Part shown: positions 57,795 through 64,000 of the stretch, piece by piece | How the letters are laid out: each line of letters starts with the position of its first letter | Position numbering within the stretch: position 1 is the first letter of the stretch | DNA from: Streptomyces avicenniae | Lineage (GTDB): Bacteria; Actinomycetota; Actinomycetes; Streptomycetales; Streptomycetaceae | DNA: 64,000 nucleotides | Direction: 5' to 3' | Assembly (NCBI RefSeq): GCF_000719135.1 | Contig: NZ_JOEK01000014.1 | Span: 124,001-188,000 of the forward strand | Program-made: the position numbers and the translations under genes | The notes under the pieces: generated by a model | The model's database searches: none | Told to the model about the DNA's origin: nothing | The model's input: only the letters and a program-made list of their open reading frames with translations

Positions 57795-58184
57795 TCAGCC
57801 TACTGGCCGGGCGGCGGGGACGTCCCCGCCGCCGGTGAGGGGCAGGGACCCGGCGTCGAAGCAGGTGCGGTCGCCGGTGTGGCAGGCGGCGCCGACCTGA
57901 TCGACCTTGACGAGGACGGTGTCGCCGTCGCAGTCGAGGGCGACGGACCTGACGTGCTGGACGTGGCCCGAGGTGTCGCCCTTGACCCAGTACTCGCGGC
58001 GGCTACGGCTCCAGTACGTGCAGCGGCCCGTGGTGAGCGTGCGGCGCAGCGCCTCGTCGTCCATCCAGCCGAGCATGAGCACCTCCCCGGTGTCGTACTG
58101 CTGGGCGATGGCGGCGACGAGGCCGTCGGGGGTCCGCTTCAGGCGGGCGGCGACGGCCGGGTCGAGGGCGGGGGCGTGGGACAT
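57795..58184 (-). CDS. hisI: Phosphoribosyl-AMP cyclohydrolase
   Basis: A 129-residue metal-dependent enzyme of histidine synthesis. [20 protein letters not shown] and [20 protein letters not shown] with HTGDRTCF contain the zinc-binding cysteines. It precedes trpE by 6 bp, so histidine and tryptophan genes share a transcript. Confidence 0.96.
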   Translation of the reverse strand: MSHAPALDPAVAARLKRTPDGLVAAIAQQYDTGEVLMLGWMDDEALRRTLTTGRCTYWSRSRREYWVKGDTSGHVQHVRSVALDCDGDTVLVKVDQVGAACHTGDRTCFDAGSLPLTGGGDVPAARPVG

Positions 58185-58209
58185 GCGTCCATTCTGCCGC
58201 GCCCGCCGG

Positions 58210-58380
58210 TCACCACCTGTACCAGCGTCCCCTGGTGCCTCCGGTCCCGCCGGGGCGGACGAAGAAGCCGAGCACCCAGACGATCAGGACGAGAACGGCG
58301 ATCCACCACAGGACCTTGGCGATGAAGCCGATACCGAAGAGGACGAGGATCGCCAGGGCGACGATGAGCAGGGGAACCAT
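58210..58380 (-). CDS. Small hydrophobic membrane protein
   Basis: A 56-residue protein too short for usual gene finders. It reads [43 protein letters not shown] and then a Gly/Arg/Trp tail, that is one or two membrane helices. Similar Streptomyces proteins are simply called hydrophobic protein. ATG at 58380, stop at 58210. It lies 25 bp before hisI and may be the first gene of the unit. Confidence 0.7.
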   Translation of the reverse strand: MVPLLIVALAILVLFGIGFIAKVLWWIAVLVLIVWVLGFFVRPGGTGGTRGRWYRW

Positions 58381-58556
58381 GGGTGGGGGCCTTCCACAGC
58401 GCTCGGTGCCGGATCGGTACGGGCCTGGACGGTCATGCCCGGCTACAGGGGGTTTCCGGCGGGGTACGCAGGGACTGTAGCGGCGGACGCGTGGGGGCGC
58501 GGCGGGCCGCGCCGGGTTCGGCCCCCGGACGGCCCTTGCGGTCTAAGGTGGGGCGT

Positions 58557-59192
58557 ATGTCTACCCATGCGAAGCGTGAACGGCTGCTGCTCGCCGAGCT
58601 CTTGGAGGACGCCGGTCCTGACGCGCCCACCCTGTGCGAGGGATGGACGACGCGGGACCTGGCCGCGCACCTGGTGGTGCGGGAGCGGCGTCCCGACGCG
58701 GCGGGCGGGCTGGTGATCAAGCCGCTGGCGGCGCGGGGCGAGCGGGTGCGCAACGAGTTCGCGGCGCGGCCGTACCCGGAGTTGGTGCAGCTGGTGCGGA
58801 GCGGGCCGCCGAAGGCGTCGCCCTTCTCCCTGAAGCAGATCGACGAGGCGGCGAACACGGTGGAGTTCTTCGTGCACGCCGAGGACGTGCGGCGCGCGGG
58901 CGGCGACTGGGCGCCGCGTGAGCTGGACCCGGTGTTCTCGGACGCCCTGTGGCGGCGGTTGGAGACGGCGGGCCGGATCATGGGCCGCAAGAGCCCGGTC
59001 GGGCTGGTCCTGCGGCGGCCGAACGGGCAGACGGTCGTGGCGCACAAGGGTGCGCCGGTGGTGACGGTGACCGGGGAGCCGGGTGAGCTGCTGCTCTTCG
59101 CGTCGGGCCGTCAGCGTGCGGCGCGGGTGACGACGGAGGGCGATCCGGACGCGGTGGCGCGGGTGAGCGTGGCGCGGCTCGGCCTGGGCTGA
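58557..59192 (+). CDS. TIGR03085-type mycothiol-dependent isomerase-like protein
   Basis: A 211-residue member of the DinB/maleylpyruvate isomerase-like metal-binding group. LCEGWTTRDLAAHLVVRERR (first metal His) and EFFVHAEDVRRAGG (His-x-x-Asp) fit. The C-terminal half (residues about 130-211) is a separate domain. Its enzymatic role is not defined; it may act on mycothiol conjugates. Start ATG at 58557. Confidence 0.85.
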   Translation: MSTHAKRERLLLAELLEDAGPDAPTLCEGWTTRDLAAHLVVRERRPDAAGGLVIKPLAARGERVRNEFAARPYPELVQLVRSGPPKASPFSLKQIDEAANTVEFFVHAEDVRRAGGDWAPRELDPVFSDALWRRLETAGRIMGRKSPVGLVLRRPNGQTVVAHKGAPVVTVTGEPGELLLFASGRQRAARVTTEGDPDAVARVSVARLGLG

Positions 59193-59210
59193 GCGGCTTC
59201 GAGCGGAGGT

Positions 59211-59244
59211 GACGGCCCCCGGCGGCGATGCCCCGGGGGCCGTC
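59211..59244. terminator. Bidirectional hairpin between convergent genes
   Basis: 12-bp perfect stem GACGGCCCCCGG / complement, 10-nt loop, between the mycothiol-type gene and the TetR gene. Confidence 0.7.
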
Positions 59245-59287
59245 CGGCGTTCCGCGGCCCCTGTCCTGGCCGCGCCGCCGGGGTGGG

Positions 59288-59899
59288 TCAGGCGAGGGCG
59301 CCGTGGAGGAAGAGGTCCACGATCTGGTCGGTGGTCAGGGTCGTGGTGGCGCCGGTGCGTCCGGCCGTCATGAGGAGCAGGTGGAAGGTGGCGGCGAGGC
59401 GTTCGGGGGGCAGCCGCAGGCGCGCGGCGTCGGGCTCGAACAGGGCGGCGAGCGCGGTGACGGACTCGGCCATGGCCGCCTCGCGGTCGGGCGGGGGGGT
59501 CCCCGCGGGGGGCGTCGGCCGGGGTGGGCGGCCCGCGGGGCCGCCGGGGCCCGCGAGGGCGACGATGACGGCGCCCATGCGTTCCATGCGTCCGCGCAGC
59601 AGCTCGGCGGCCTCGGTGAGGCGGGCGGCGAGGGGTTGGTCGAGGGGGATGGAGGCGAGGTGGGCGACGGTGTCGTCCGGGTTCAGCGCCTCGGCCAGGC
59701 AGGCGGCGAGGAGGGCTTCCTTGTCGGGGAAGACGCGGAAGATCGTGCCTTCGCCGATGCCCGCGGCGCGGGCGATCTTGGCGGTGGTGACGGCGGAGCC
59801 GTACTCGACGACGAGGGGGAGCGCGGCGGCGACGATCATGGCGCGGCGGCGGTCGGGGTCCATGGCGGGCGCACGGCGGCGCGGTGGGGTCTCCGGCAT
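59288..59899 (-). CDS. TetR family transcriptional regulator
   Basis: A 203-residue repressor. The N-terminal helix-turn-helix reads VTTAKIARAAGIGEGTIFRV then FPDKEALLAACLAEAL; the C-terminal ligand domain includes a Gly/Pro-rich insertion of about 30 residues around residue 120. A perfect 22-bp palindrome 11 bp upstream of the start is its likely operator, so it should be autoregulated. Another controlled gene is not obvious; the small gene at 60007-60150 lies upstream in the same direction. Confidence 0.92.
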   Translation of the reverse strand: MPETPPRRRAPAMDPDRRRAMIVAAALPLVVEYGSAVTTAKIARAAGIGEGTIFRVFPDKEALLAACLAEALNPDDTVAHLASIPLDQPLAARLTEAAELLRGRMERMGAVIVALAGPGGPAGRPPRPTPPAGTPPPDREAAMAESVTALAALFEPDAARLRLPPERLAATFHLLLMTAGRTGATTTLTTDQIVDLFLHGALA

Positions 59900-59910
59900 G
59901 ACACCAAAGT

Positions 59911-59932
59911 ACGGAGTGAGTGCTCACTCCGT
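59911..59932. promoter_or_regulatory. Palindromic TetR-type operator
   Basis: ACGGAGTGAG (59911-59920) and its exact complement CTCACTCCGT (59923-59932) around a 2-base centre, directly upstream of the TetR start. Arm length and spacing fit a TetR dimer site. Confidence 0.75.
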
Positions 59933-60006
59933 CAAGGGAGCAGAGAAGAGCCCGCACGGCTCGGCCTTGGTGGGCGGGCGGTGCGGGCGGGCGTCGGTGC
60001 CCGGTG

Positions 60007-60150
60007 TCAGCCGGCGGTCTCGCTCTTGCTGATCCGGTTGATCCTGCTCTGGGTGTTGGCCTGCCGGACGGCCTCGCGCAGCTTCTCGGCCAGGCTCGGC
60101 TGCTCGCGTTCCGCGTCCACGGCGGGTCGGGGGGATGCGGTGCCGGTCAC
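60007..60150 (-). CDS. Small hypothetical protein
   Basis: A 47-residue charged protein reading VTGTASPRPAVDAEREQP, SLAEKLREAVRQANTQSRI and NRISKSETAG. The GTG at 60150 has GGAAGG 10 bases before it. The middle is a likely amphipathic helix. No family recognised. It precedes the TetR operator in the same direction. Confidence 0.5.
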   Translation of the reverse strand: MTGTASPRPAVDAEREQPSLAEKLREAVRQANTQSRINRISKSETAG

Positions 60151-60379
60151 GTCTCAGCTGCCTTCCGGTTGTCCAGGGCCTCCGGAACCTTAACGAGGGA
60201 GTTGCCCGGATCACAACGGCCTGGGCGCGCCGGAACGTTGAAAACGTGAAGACTGCGCCGTTGGCACATGCGTGCGACGGCGGGGGCGTGGCCGAGGTCT
60301 CACCCTCCGTTGTCAGACCCGTGTGCGAGGCTGCGGAAGTGGTTCGACCCGGCGGTGTGCCGGGGCCGATGATGCGGGG

Positions 60380-60994
60380 GTGACGGACATGGGTGGGGAG
60401 ACGGCGGCGCCCGAGGCGCTGCCCCGGAGCGTGGCGGAGGCGGTCGTGGCCGAGGAGGCCGGGGCCAGGACGCGTTTCCTCTTCTTCTGGAAGCCGGAGC
60501 CGGTCACGCCGGGCGGCGTGGGGCCCGAGTGCCTGGGGCAGTGGTGGGAAGGCGAGTTCTCCGAGGACGGGCACGTGTTCCGCACGGCGGAGCACTACAT
60601 GATGGCCCACAAGGCATGGCTGTTCGGGGACGAGGAGATCGCGGAACGCGTGCTGGAGGCGGGGCATCCGCGCGACGTGAAGCGGCTGGGCCGTCAGGTG
60701 CGGGGATTCGACGAGGCCGTGTGGACCGAGCGGCGGAGCGCGATCGTGACGCGCGGGAACCTCCTCAAGTTCGGGGGCTCCCCCGCCCTGCGGGACTACC
60801 TCGTGGGCACACGGGACCGGGTGCTGGTCGAGGCGAGCCCGCTGGACCGCATCTGGGGCATCGGCCTGGGAGCCGGGAACGCGGACGCGATGCACCCCTC
60901 GCGGTGGCGGGGGCTCAATCTCCTGGGCTTCGCACTGATGGACGTGCGGGACACCCTCATATCCGGCGCGTCGTCCGCGCCGGGGCCGGCCTGA
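60380..60994 (+). CDS. NADAR family protein (YbiA-like)
   Basis: A 204-residue protein of the NADAR/YbiA group, N-glycosidases that act on riboflavin-pathway intermediates or ADP-ribose. FLFFWKPEPVTPGGVGPECL, GHVFRTAEHYMMAHKAWLFG and RGNLLKFGGSPALRDYLVGT plus PLDRIWGIGLGAGN match the conserved sites. GTG at 60380 and ATG at 60389 are both possible starts. Some NADAR proteins take part in phage defence with ADP-ribosylation, but nothing nearby suggests that. Confidence 0.88.
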   Translation: MTDMGGETAAPEALPRSVAEAVVAEEAGARTRFLFFWKPEPVTPGGVGPECLGQWWEGEFSEDGHVFRTAEHYMMAHKAWLFGDEEIAERVLEAGHPRDVKRLGRQVRGFDEAVWTERRSAIVTRGNLLKFGGSPALRDYLVGTRDRVLVEASPLDRIWGIGLGAGNADAMHPSRWRGLNLLGFALMDVRDTLISGASSAPGPA

Positions 60995-61019
60995 CGTCCG
61001 CCCGCCGGGCCCGCGCCCG

Positions 61020-61982
61020 TCAGACGGAGGGCGTGCCCGTCCCGGCCGTGGACGGGCCCCGGCCGCGGACCCTGGACCAGAAGGCGCGCTGCGCCAGCAG
61101 CGTCGCGGTCCCCGCGATCAGGATCCCGGCCAGGTTGACGCCGAGCTGGGTCATCGAGCCGACCGCGTCGAGGACATGGCCGTAGCTGAGCGCCAGGGCC
61201 GCGTGCCCGGCGGCCGGGACGGTGGTCACCGAGATGGCCACGCCCACCAGGGCGGCGGACTTGGCCGAGGTCAGGGAGATCACCCCGGCGGCGCCCGCCA
61301 GCAGCGCGACGACGAACGACAGCGCGTCAGGCTGCCAGACGAACTCGACCATCGGGTGCGGCGCGGCGAACCGCTCCTCGGTGAAGAGGCCGAGCGCCGT
61401 CATGAGCAGGGCGAAGGCGGCGGTCAGCAGCATCGCGAGGGGGAAGCCGACGACCAGCGCGGCGAGGGAGCGCAGCCCGGGGCCCGGCCGCCGCGTGACC
61501 AGCGCGGCGCACACCCCGGCCAGGGGGCCGATCTCGGGGCCGACGACCATGGCGCCGACGATGAGGATCTCGCTGTCGAGCAGCACACCGCAGGCGGCCA
61601 GCATCGTGGCCAGCGTGAGGAAGGAGAGATAGGTGACGGAGAGGCGGGACTCCTCCTGCGTCTGGTCGATGAGGGATTCCCAGACGACGGCGTCGATCCC
61701 GGCGCCCGGCGCCTCCCGCTCGGCGCGGTCGGCCCGATCCGACAGCGAGAGATCGACGTGTTCCGCGGCGATCGCGCCGTCGGACGCCAGGCCGAGGTCC
61801 CGCAGCGCGCCCAGCAGGCCGTCGGCCGCCTCGCGGGCGACGTCGCACAGCACCACGTCGCCCGCCGGTTCGAGCGCGGCGCCCGGGAGCACGGCGAGAT
61901 GCGTCGTGCCGACCGTGCCGCGCAGCAGCGCGACGACCTCGTCGGTGCGATCCGTGGGCGAGATGAGCCGGAGGTGGAGCAT
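61020..61982 (-). CDS. DUF389 membrane protein
   Basis: A 320-residue protein. A soluble N-terminal ferredoxin-like half (to about residue 115) is followed by six or seven membrane helices (LATMLAACGVLLDSEILIVG, then AMVVGPEIGPLAGVCAALV). This is the DUF389 pattern, a conserved family without a firm function. It faces an unassigned membrane-protein gene divergently, 229 bp away. Confidence 0.85.
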   Translation of the reverse strand: MLHLRLISPTDRTDEVVALLRGTVGTTHLAVLPGAALEPAGDVVLCDVAREAADGLLGALRDLGLASDGAIAAEHVDLSLSDRADRAEREAPGAGIDAVVWESLIDQTQEESRLSVTYLSFLTLATMLAACGVLLDSEILIVGAMVVGPEIGPLAGVCAALVTRRPGPGLRSLAALVVGFPLAMLLTAAFALLMTALGLFTEERFAAPHPMVEFVWQPDALSFVVALLAGAAGVISLTSAKSAALVGVAISVTTVPAAGHAALALSYGHVLDAVGSMTQLGVNLAGILIAGTATLLAQRAFWSRVRGRGPSTAGTGTPSV

Positions 61983-62211
61983 GCCCGCAGAGTAACGAGA
62001 CGGCCCGCGGCGTACGGCACGGCCCGCCCCCCGGGGGCCCGCCGGGTGTGGCGTCGCTCACATCCGCCCGCGCGCCGGAGTGTGTCTCCGCTCAACTTCC
62101 GCCTGTGCGGGGGAAGATGGCAGGCGATCAGGCGGGGCGACACCGGTGGGGGCCGAACCGGGACGGAGGCGCCACAACCAGCGGACCGGCTCGTGAGTCA
62201 GAGAGACCGTC

Positions 62212-63603
62212 ATGAGAGTCCCCACCACCCTGACACGTCTGCTGGGCGCTTCGGTCTACGCGTGTGCCGCCTATGCGATCGCCCTTGTCCTCTTCCGGCA
62301 CGGAGCCCCCCGCCCCCACGTGAACATCATGGCGCTGGGCGCAGCCGCCGTCGCGGCCGGTGTCGGCTGGATGTTCGCGATCCGCACGGCGCCGCAGGTC
62401 CGGCCCTCCGCGCCCTACCACGCGCCGGGCGGCACCCCCGTCCCGCCCATGCGGCTGCCCGCCCCGCGCCCCGCCTGGGGACGGGCGGCCGGGGCGATCC
62501 TGACGGCGGGCGGCATCCTGGCCGTCGCCGTGATCGGCGTCCAGCCCAGCGGAGGCCAGGGCGGCAGGGTGAACGCGATCCAGCGCGCGGGCGCGGCCGT
62601 CACGACCGCCGCCGTGGTGAGGCCGCCGACCGACGTCCAGGACCAGCGGTTCACCCACGACCGGCGGCGCGTCTACCGCGCCGACCTCGTGCTCGAACTG
62701 GACACACCGCACGGGCCGCGGCGCCTGAAGGCGTACGACGCCAGGACCGTGGCCCTCCCCCGGCTCGGCGAGGCGCACCAGATCCTCTACGCGCCCTCGG
62801 CCCCGGCGCTGGGCGCGTACCTGGACGAGACGGACTCCGACCTCGGGTTCTACACGCGTGGCTGGGGCCTGCCGACCGAACCGGCGCGGCTGCTCGTGCT
62901 GCTCGGGGTCCTGCCGTTCGGCCTGGTCGTCTCCCACCGGCTGCTGGTGCGCCGCCTCGACCCGGCGAGCCGCGTGCTCCAGCAGGACGCGCGCGCCGGA
63001 CGGATCCGCGCGGTGCGCGCGACGATCGAGGGCGCCACCGGGGACGCGGCGCACCCGACAGGCACCGTGCTGCGCCTGAGGATCGGGGACGGGCGCGAGG
63101 TGAGCGTCCTCCCCCGGCTGCTCCGCGACCCGTCGGGGCCCGGACGCCCGGACGAGAGCCTGCTCTACATGGGCCACGCCCTGCCCGGCACCCGCGCCTG
63201 GCTGTGCATGCCGCTGCGGCCCTCGGTGGACGCGGGCGGGACGCCCGTCGCCGTCGTCGCCGACACCGGCCGCGCCGTCTGGGGCCGCGTGGACCCGGCG
63301 GAAGGACGGGCGCTCGCCGGCGGGAACGGCGCGCACGCCACCGGTGAGGACCGCTGGTGCGCGCCCGCGCCACGGCTCACGGCCTTCAGGCCGGGGCTCC
63401 AGCTCCCCCAGTTCGGCATGCTCTGCGCCGCGTTCGCGCTGGTGCTGCCCGATCTGCTGGCCAGCCCGCCGCCCCTGCTGTCGTCGGCGCTGTGCTCGGC
63501 CGCCGGACTGCTGATCCTCGCCTCGGCCGCCTGGCCGCTGTGGTGGGGACGCCGCAGCAGACGGCGGCGGACGGTCGCCGCGCCGCCCGGCGTCAGCCCG
63601 TGA
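62212..63603 (+). CDS. Unassigned multi-spanning membrane protein
   Basis: A 463-residue protein with five or six hydrophobic segments: two near the N-terminus, one at about residues 95-110 (GAILTAGGILAVAVIGV), one around 225 and two near the C-terminus. The extracytoplasmic loop (about 130-210) reads FTHDRRRVYRADLVLELDTP and PRLGEAHQILYAPSAP, reminiscent of DUF3592-like beta-sandwich domains; a cytosolic loop follows the fourth helix. I do not recognise the exact family. Ends overlap the next, convergent gene by 11 bp. Confidence 0.7.
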   Translation: MRVPTTLTRLLGASVYACAAYAIALVLFRHGAPRPHVNIMALGAAAVAAGVGWMFAIRTAPQVRPSAPYHAPGGTPVPPMRLPAPRPAWGRAAGAILTAGGILAVAVIGVQPSGGQGGRVNAIQRAGAAVTTAAVVRPPTDVQDQRFTHDRRRVYRADLVLELDTPHGPRRLKAYDARTVALPRLGEAHQILYAPSAPALGAYLDETDSDLGFYTRGWGLPTEPARLLVLLGVLPFGLVVSHRLLVRRLDPASRVLQQDARAGRIRAVRATIEGATGDAAHPTGTVLRLRIGDGREVSVLPRLLRDPSGPGRPDESLLYMGHALPGTRAWLCMPLRPSVDAGGTPVAVVADTGRAVWGRVDPAEGRALAGGNGAHATGEDRWCAPAPRLTAFRPGLQLPQFGMLCAAFALVLPDLLASPPPLLSSALCSAAGLLILASAAWPLWWGRRSRRRRTVAAPPGVSP

Positions 63604-64000
63604 CGGCGCGCAGGGTCCGCGGCCCGGGGGCGTCGAGCCGTGCCAGGGCGGCGGCGGTCGCCTCGTCGGCGGGGAGATGCACGAGGATCCGCTGGTCCTC
63701 GGTGGTGAGTTCGAGCGTCTCGTAGGCGAGGCGCAGCTCACCGGCCCCGGGGTGCGCGAGCCGCGTGACGCCGCTGCGCCTGGGCAGCCCCGGCACGCTG
63801 TCCGCCCGCCGCGCGAACTCGTCGCCCGCCGCGACCGTCAGCTCGTCCGCGAGGGCCGCCATGTGCGCGTCGTGGCGGAACGGCCCCTCCTTCAGCGCGG
63901 CGACCTGCTCGTCCGCGACGTGCTCCCAGTCCGGGTAGACGGACCGGGCGCGTGCGTCGGTGAAGAGGAAACGCGCCAGGCTGGGCGGGTCGCCGTCGAG
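63593..64000 (-). CDS. XRE/MmyB-like regulator, 3' part only
   Basis: The last 135 or so residues of a regulator continuing past the right edge. SLARFLFTDARARSVYPDWE, HVADEQVAALKEGPFRHDA and HPGAGELRLAYETLEL are typical of the MmyB-like ligand-binding domain that follows an N-terminal helix-turn-helix. Such actinobacterial regulators often control a divergent oxidoreductase. The DNA-binding part is not visible. Confidence 0.85.
   Translation of the reverse strand, partial: LDGDPPSLARFLFTDARARSVYPDWEHVADEQVAALKEGPFRHDAHMAALADELTVAAGDEFARRADSVPGLPRRSGVTRLAHPGAGELRLAYETLELTTEDQRILVHLPADEATAAALARLDAPGPRTLRAVTG

Noticed and set aside
57780..58210. Tryptophan attenuator/leader peptide before trpE
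   Set aside because: trpE follows hisI by 6 bp and no Trp-rich leader with alternative hairpins is visible; the Trp residues of the 56-residue upstream protein lie in a membrane helix.
60380..60994. NADAR protein as part of a phage-defence pair
   Set aside because: No ADP-ribosyltransferase (DarT-like) gene is adjacent; neighbours are a small hypothetical and a DUF389 protein.

Overview
The window is high-GC actinobacterial chromosome, almost certainly from Streptomyces or a close relative. GC is very high, codons are GC-biased at third positions, and GTG starts are common. From memory, the gene order matches the Streptomyces core: coaE - PAC2 - rpsA - polA - liv operon - ANTAR regulator - pyk - chorismate mutase - gltBD - lgt - DsbA-like - trpABMC - trpE - hisI. 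Housekeeping blocks are interrupted by accessory islands.

Layout. 0-8 kb: coaE, a PAC2 protein, rpsA with a good sigma-70 promoter, a secreted lytic transglycosylase carrying about 40 Asp-Pro-Thr repeats, and polA. 8-18 kb: a YdeP-like molybdopterin oxidoreductase, a hotdog thioesterase, a five-gene branched-chain amino-acid ABC operon (livKHMGF, minus strand), an ANTAR response regulator and tRNA-Leu(CAA). 17.9-28 kb: a decayed gene beside the tRNA, a P-loop kinase-like protein, pyruvate kinase, a two-gene siderophore-type monooxygenase/decarboxylase cassette, an HxlR regulator diverging from an NAD(P)-binding protein, and aminopeptidase N. 28-32 kb: two adjacent secreted carbohydrate-active proteins with ricin-type lectin modules, the first a GH18 chitinase behind a DasR-like operator.

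32-37.4 kb is the most unusual part. Two short CRISPR arrays without cas genes sit about 2.2 kb apart. Between them lie a helix-turn-helix/TPR-like regulator and a small SLOG-fold protein. Each array follows a near-identical leader of about 136 bp. Leader B starts directly after the SLOG gene, and leader A starts directly after a decayed copy of the 3' end of that gene. A Phd-like/RelE-like toxin-antitoxin pair flanks array B, and a broken NUDIX gene lies upstream of array A.

37.4-64 kb returns to core genes: chorismate mutase, an MFS exporter with a divergent AraC regulator, gltBD, a VIT-family transporter, lgt, a frameshifted gene, a DsbA-like protein, a DUF1266 protein, and a hisI-trpE-(three small membrane proteins)-trpC-trpM-trpB-trpA cluster. 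The right end holds a mycothiol-type protein, a TetR repressor with a palindromic operator, a NADAR protein, a DUF389 membrane protein, an unassigned membrane protein and the 3' part of an XRE/MmyB regulator.

Functionally, the core part covers protein synthesis, DNA replication and repair, glutamate, tryptophan and histidine synthesis, and amino-acid uptake. The accessory part covers chitin use, iron acquisition and probable defence. Names rest on motifs I can read and on recalled families; no database search was run.
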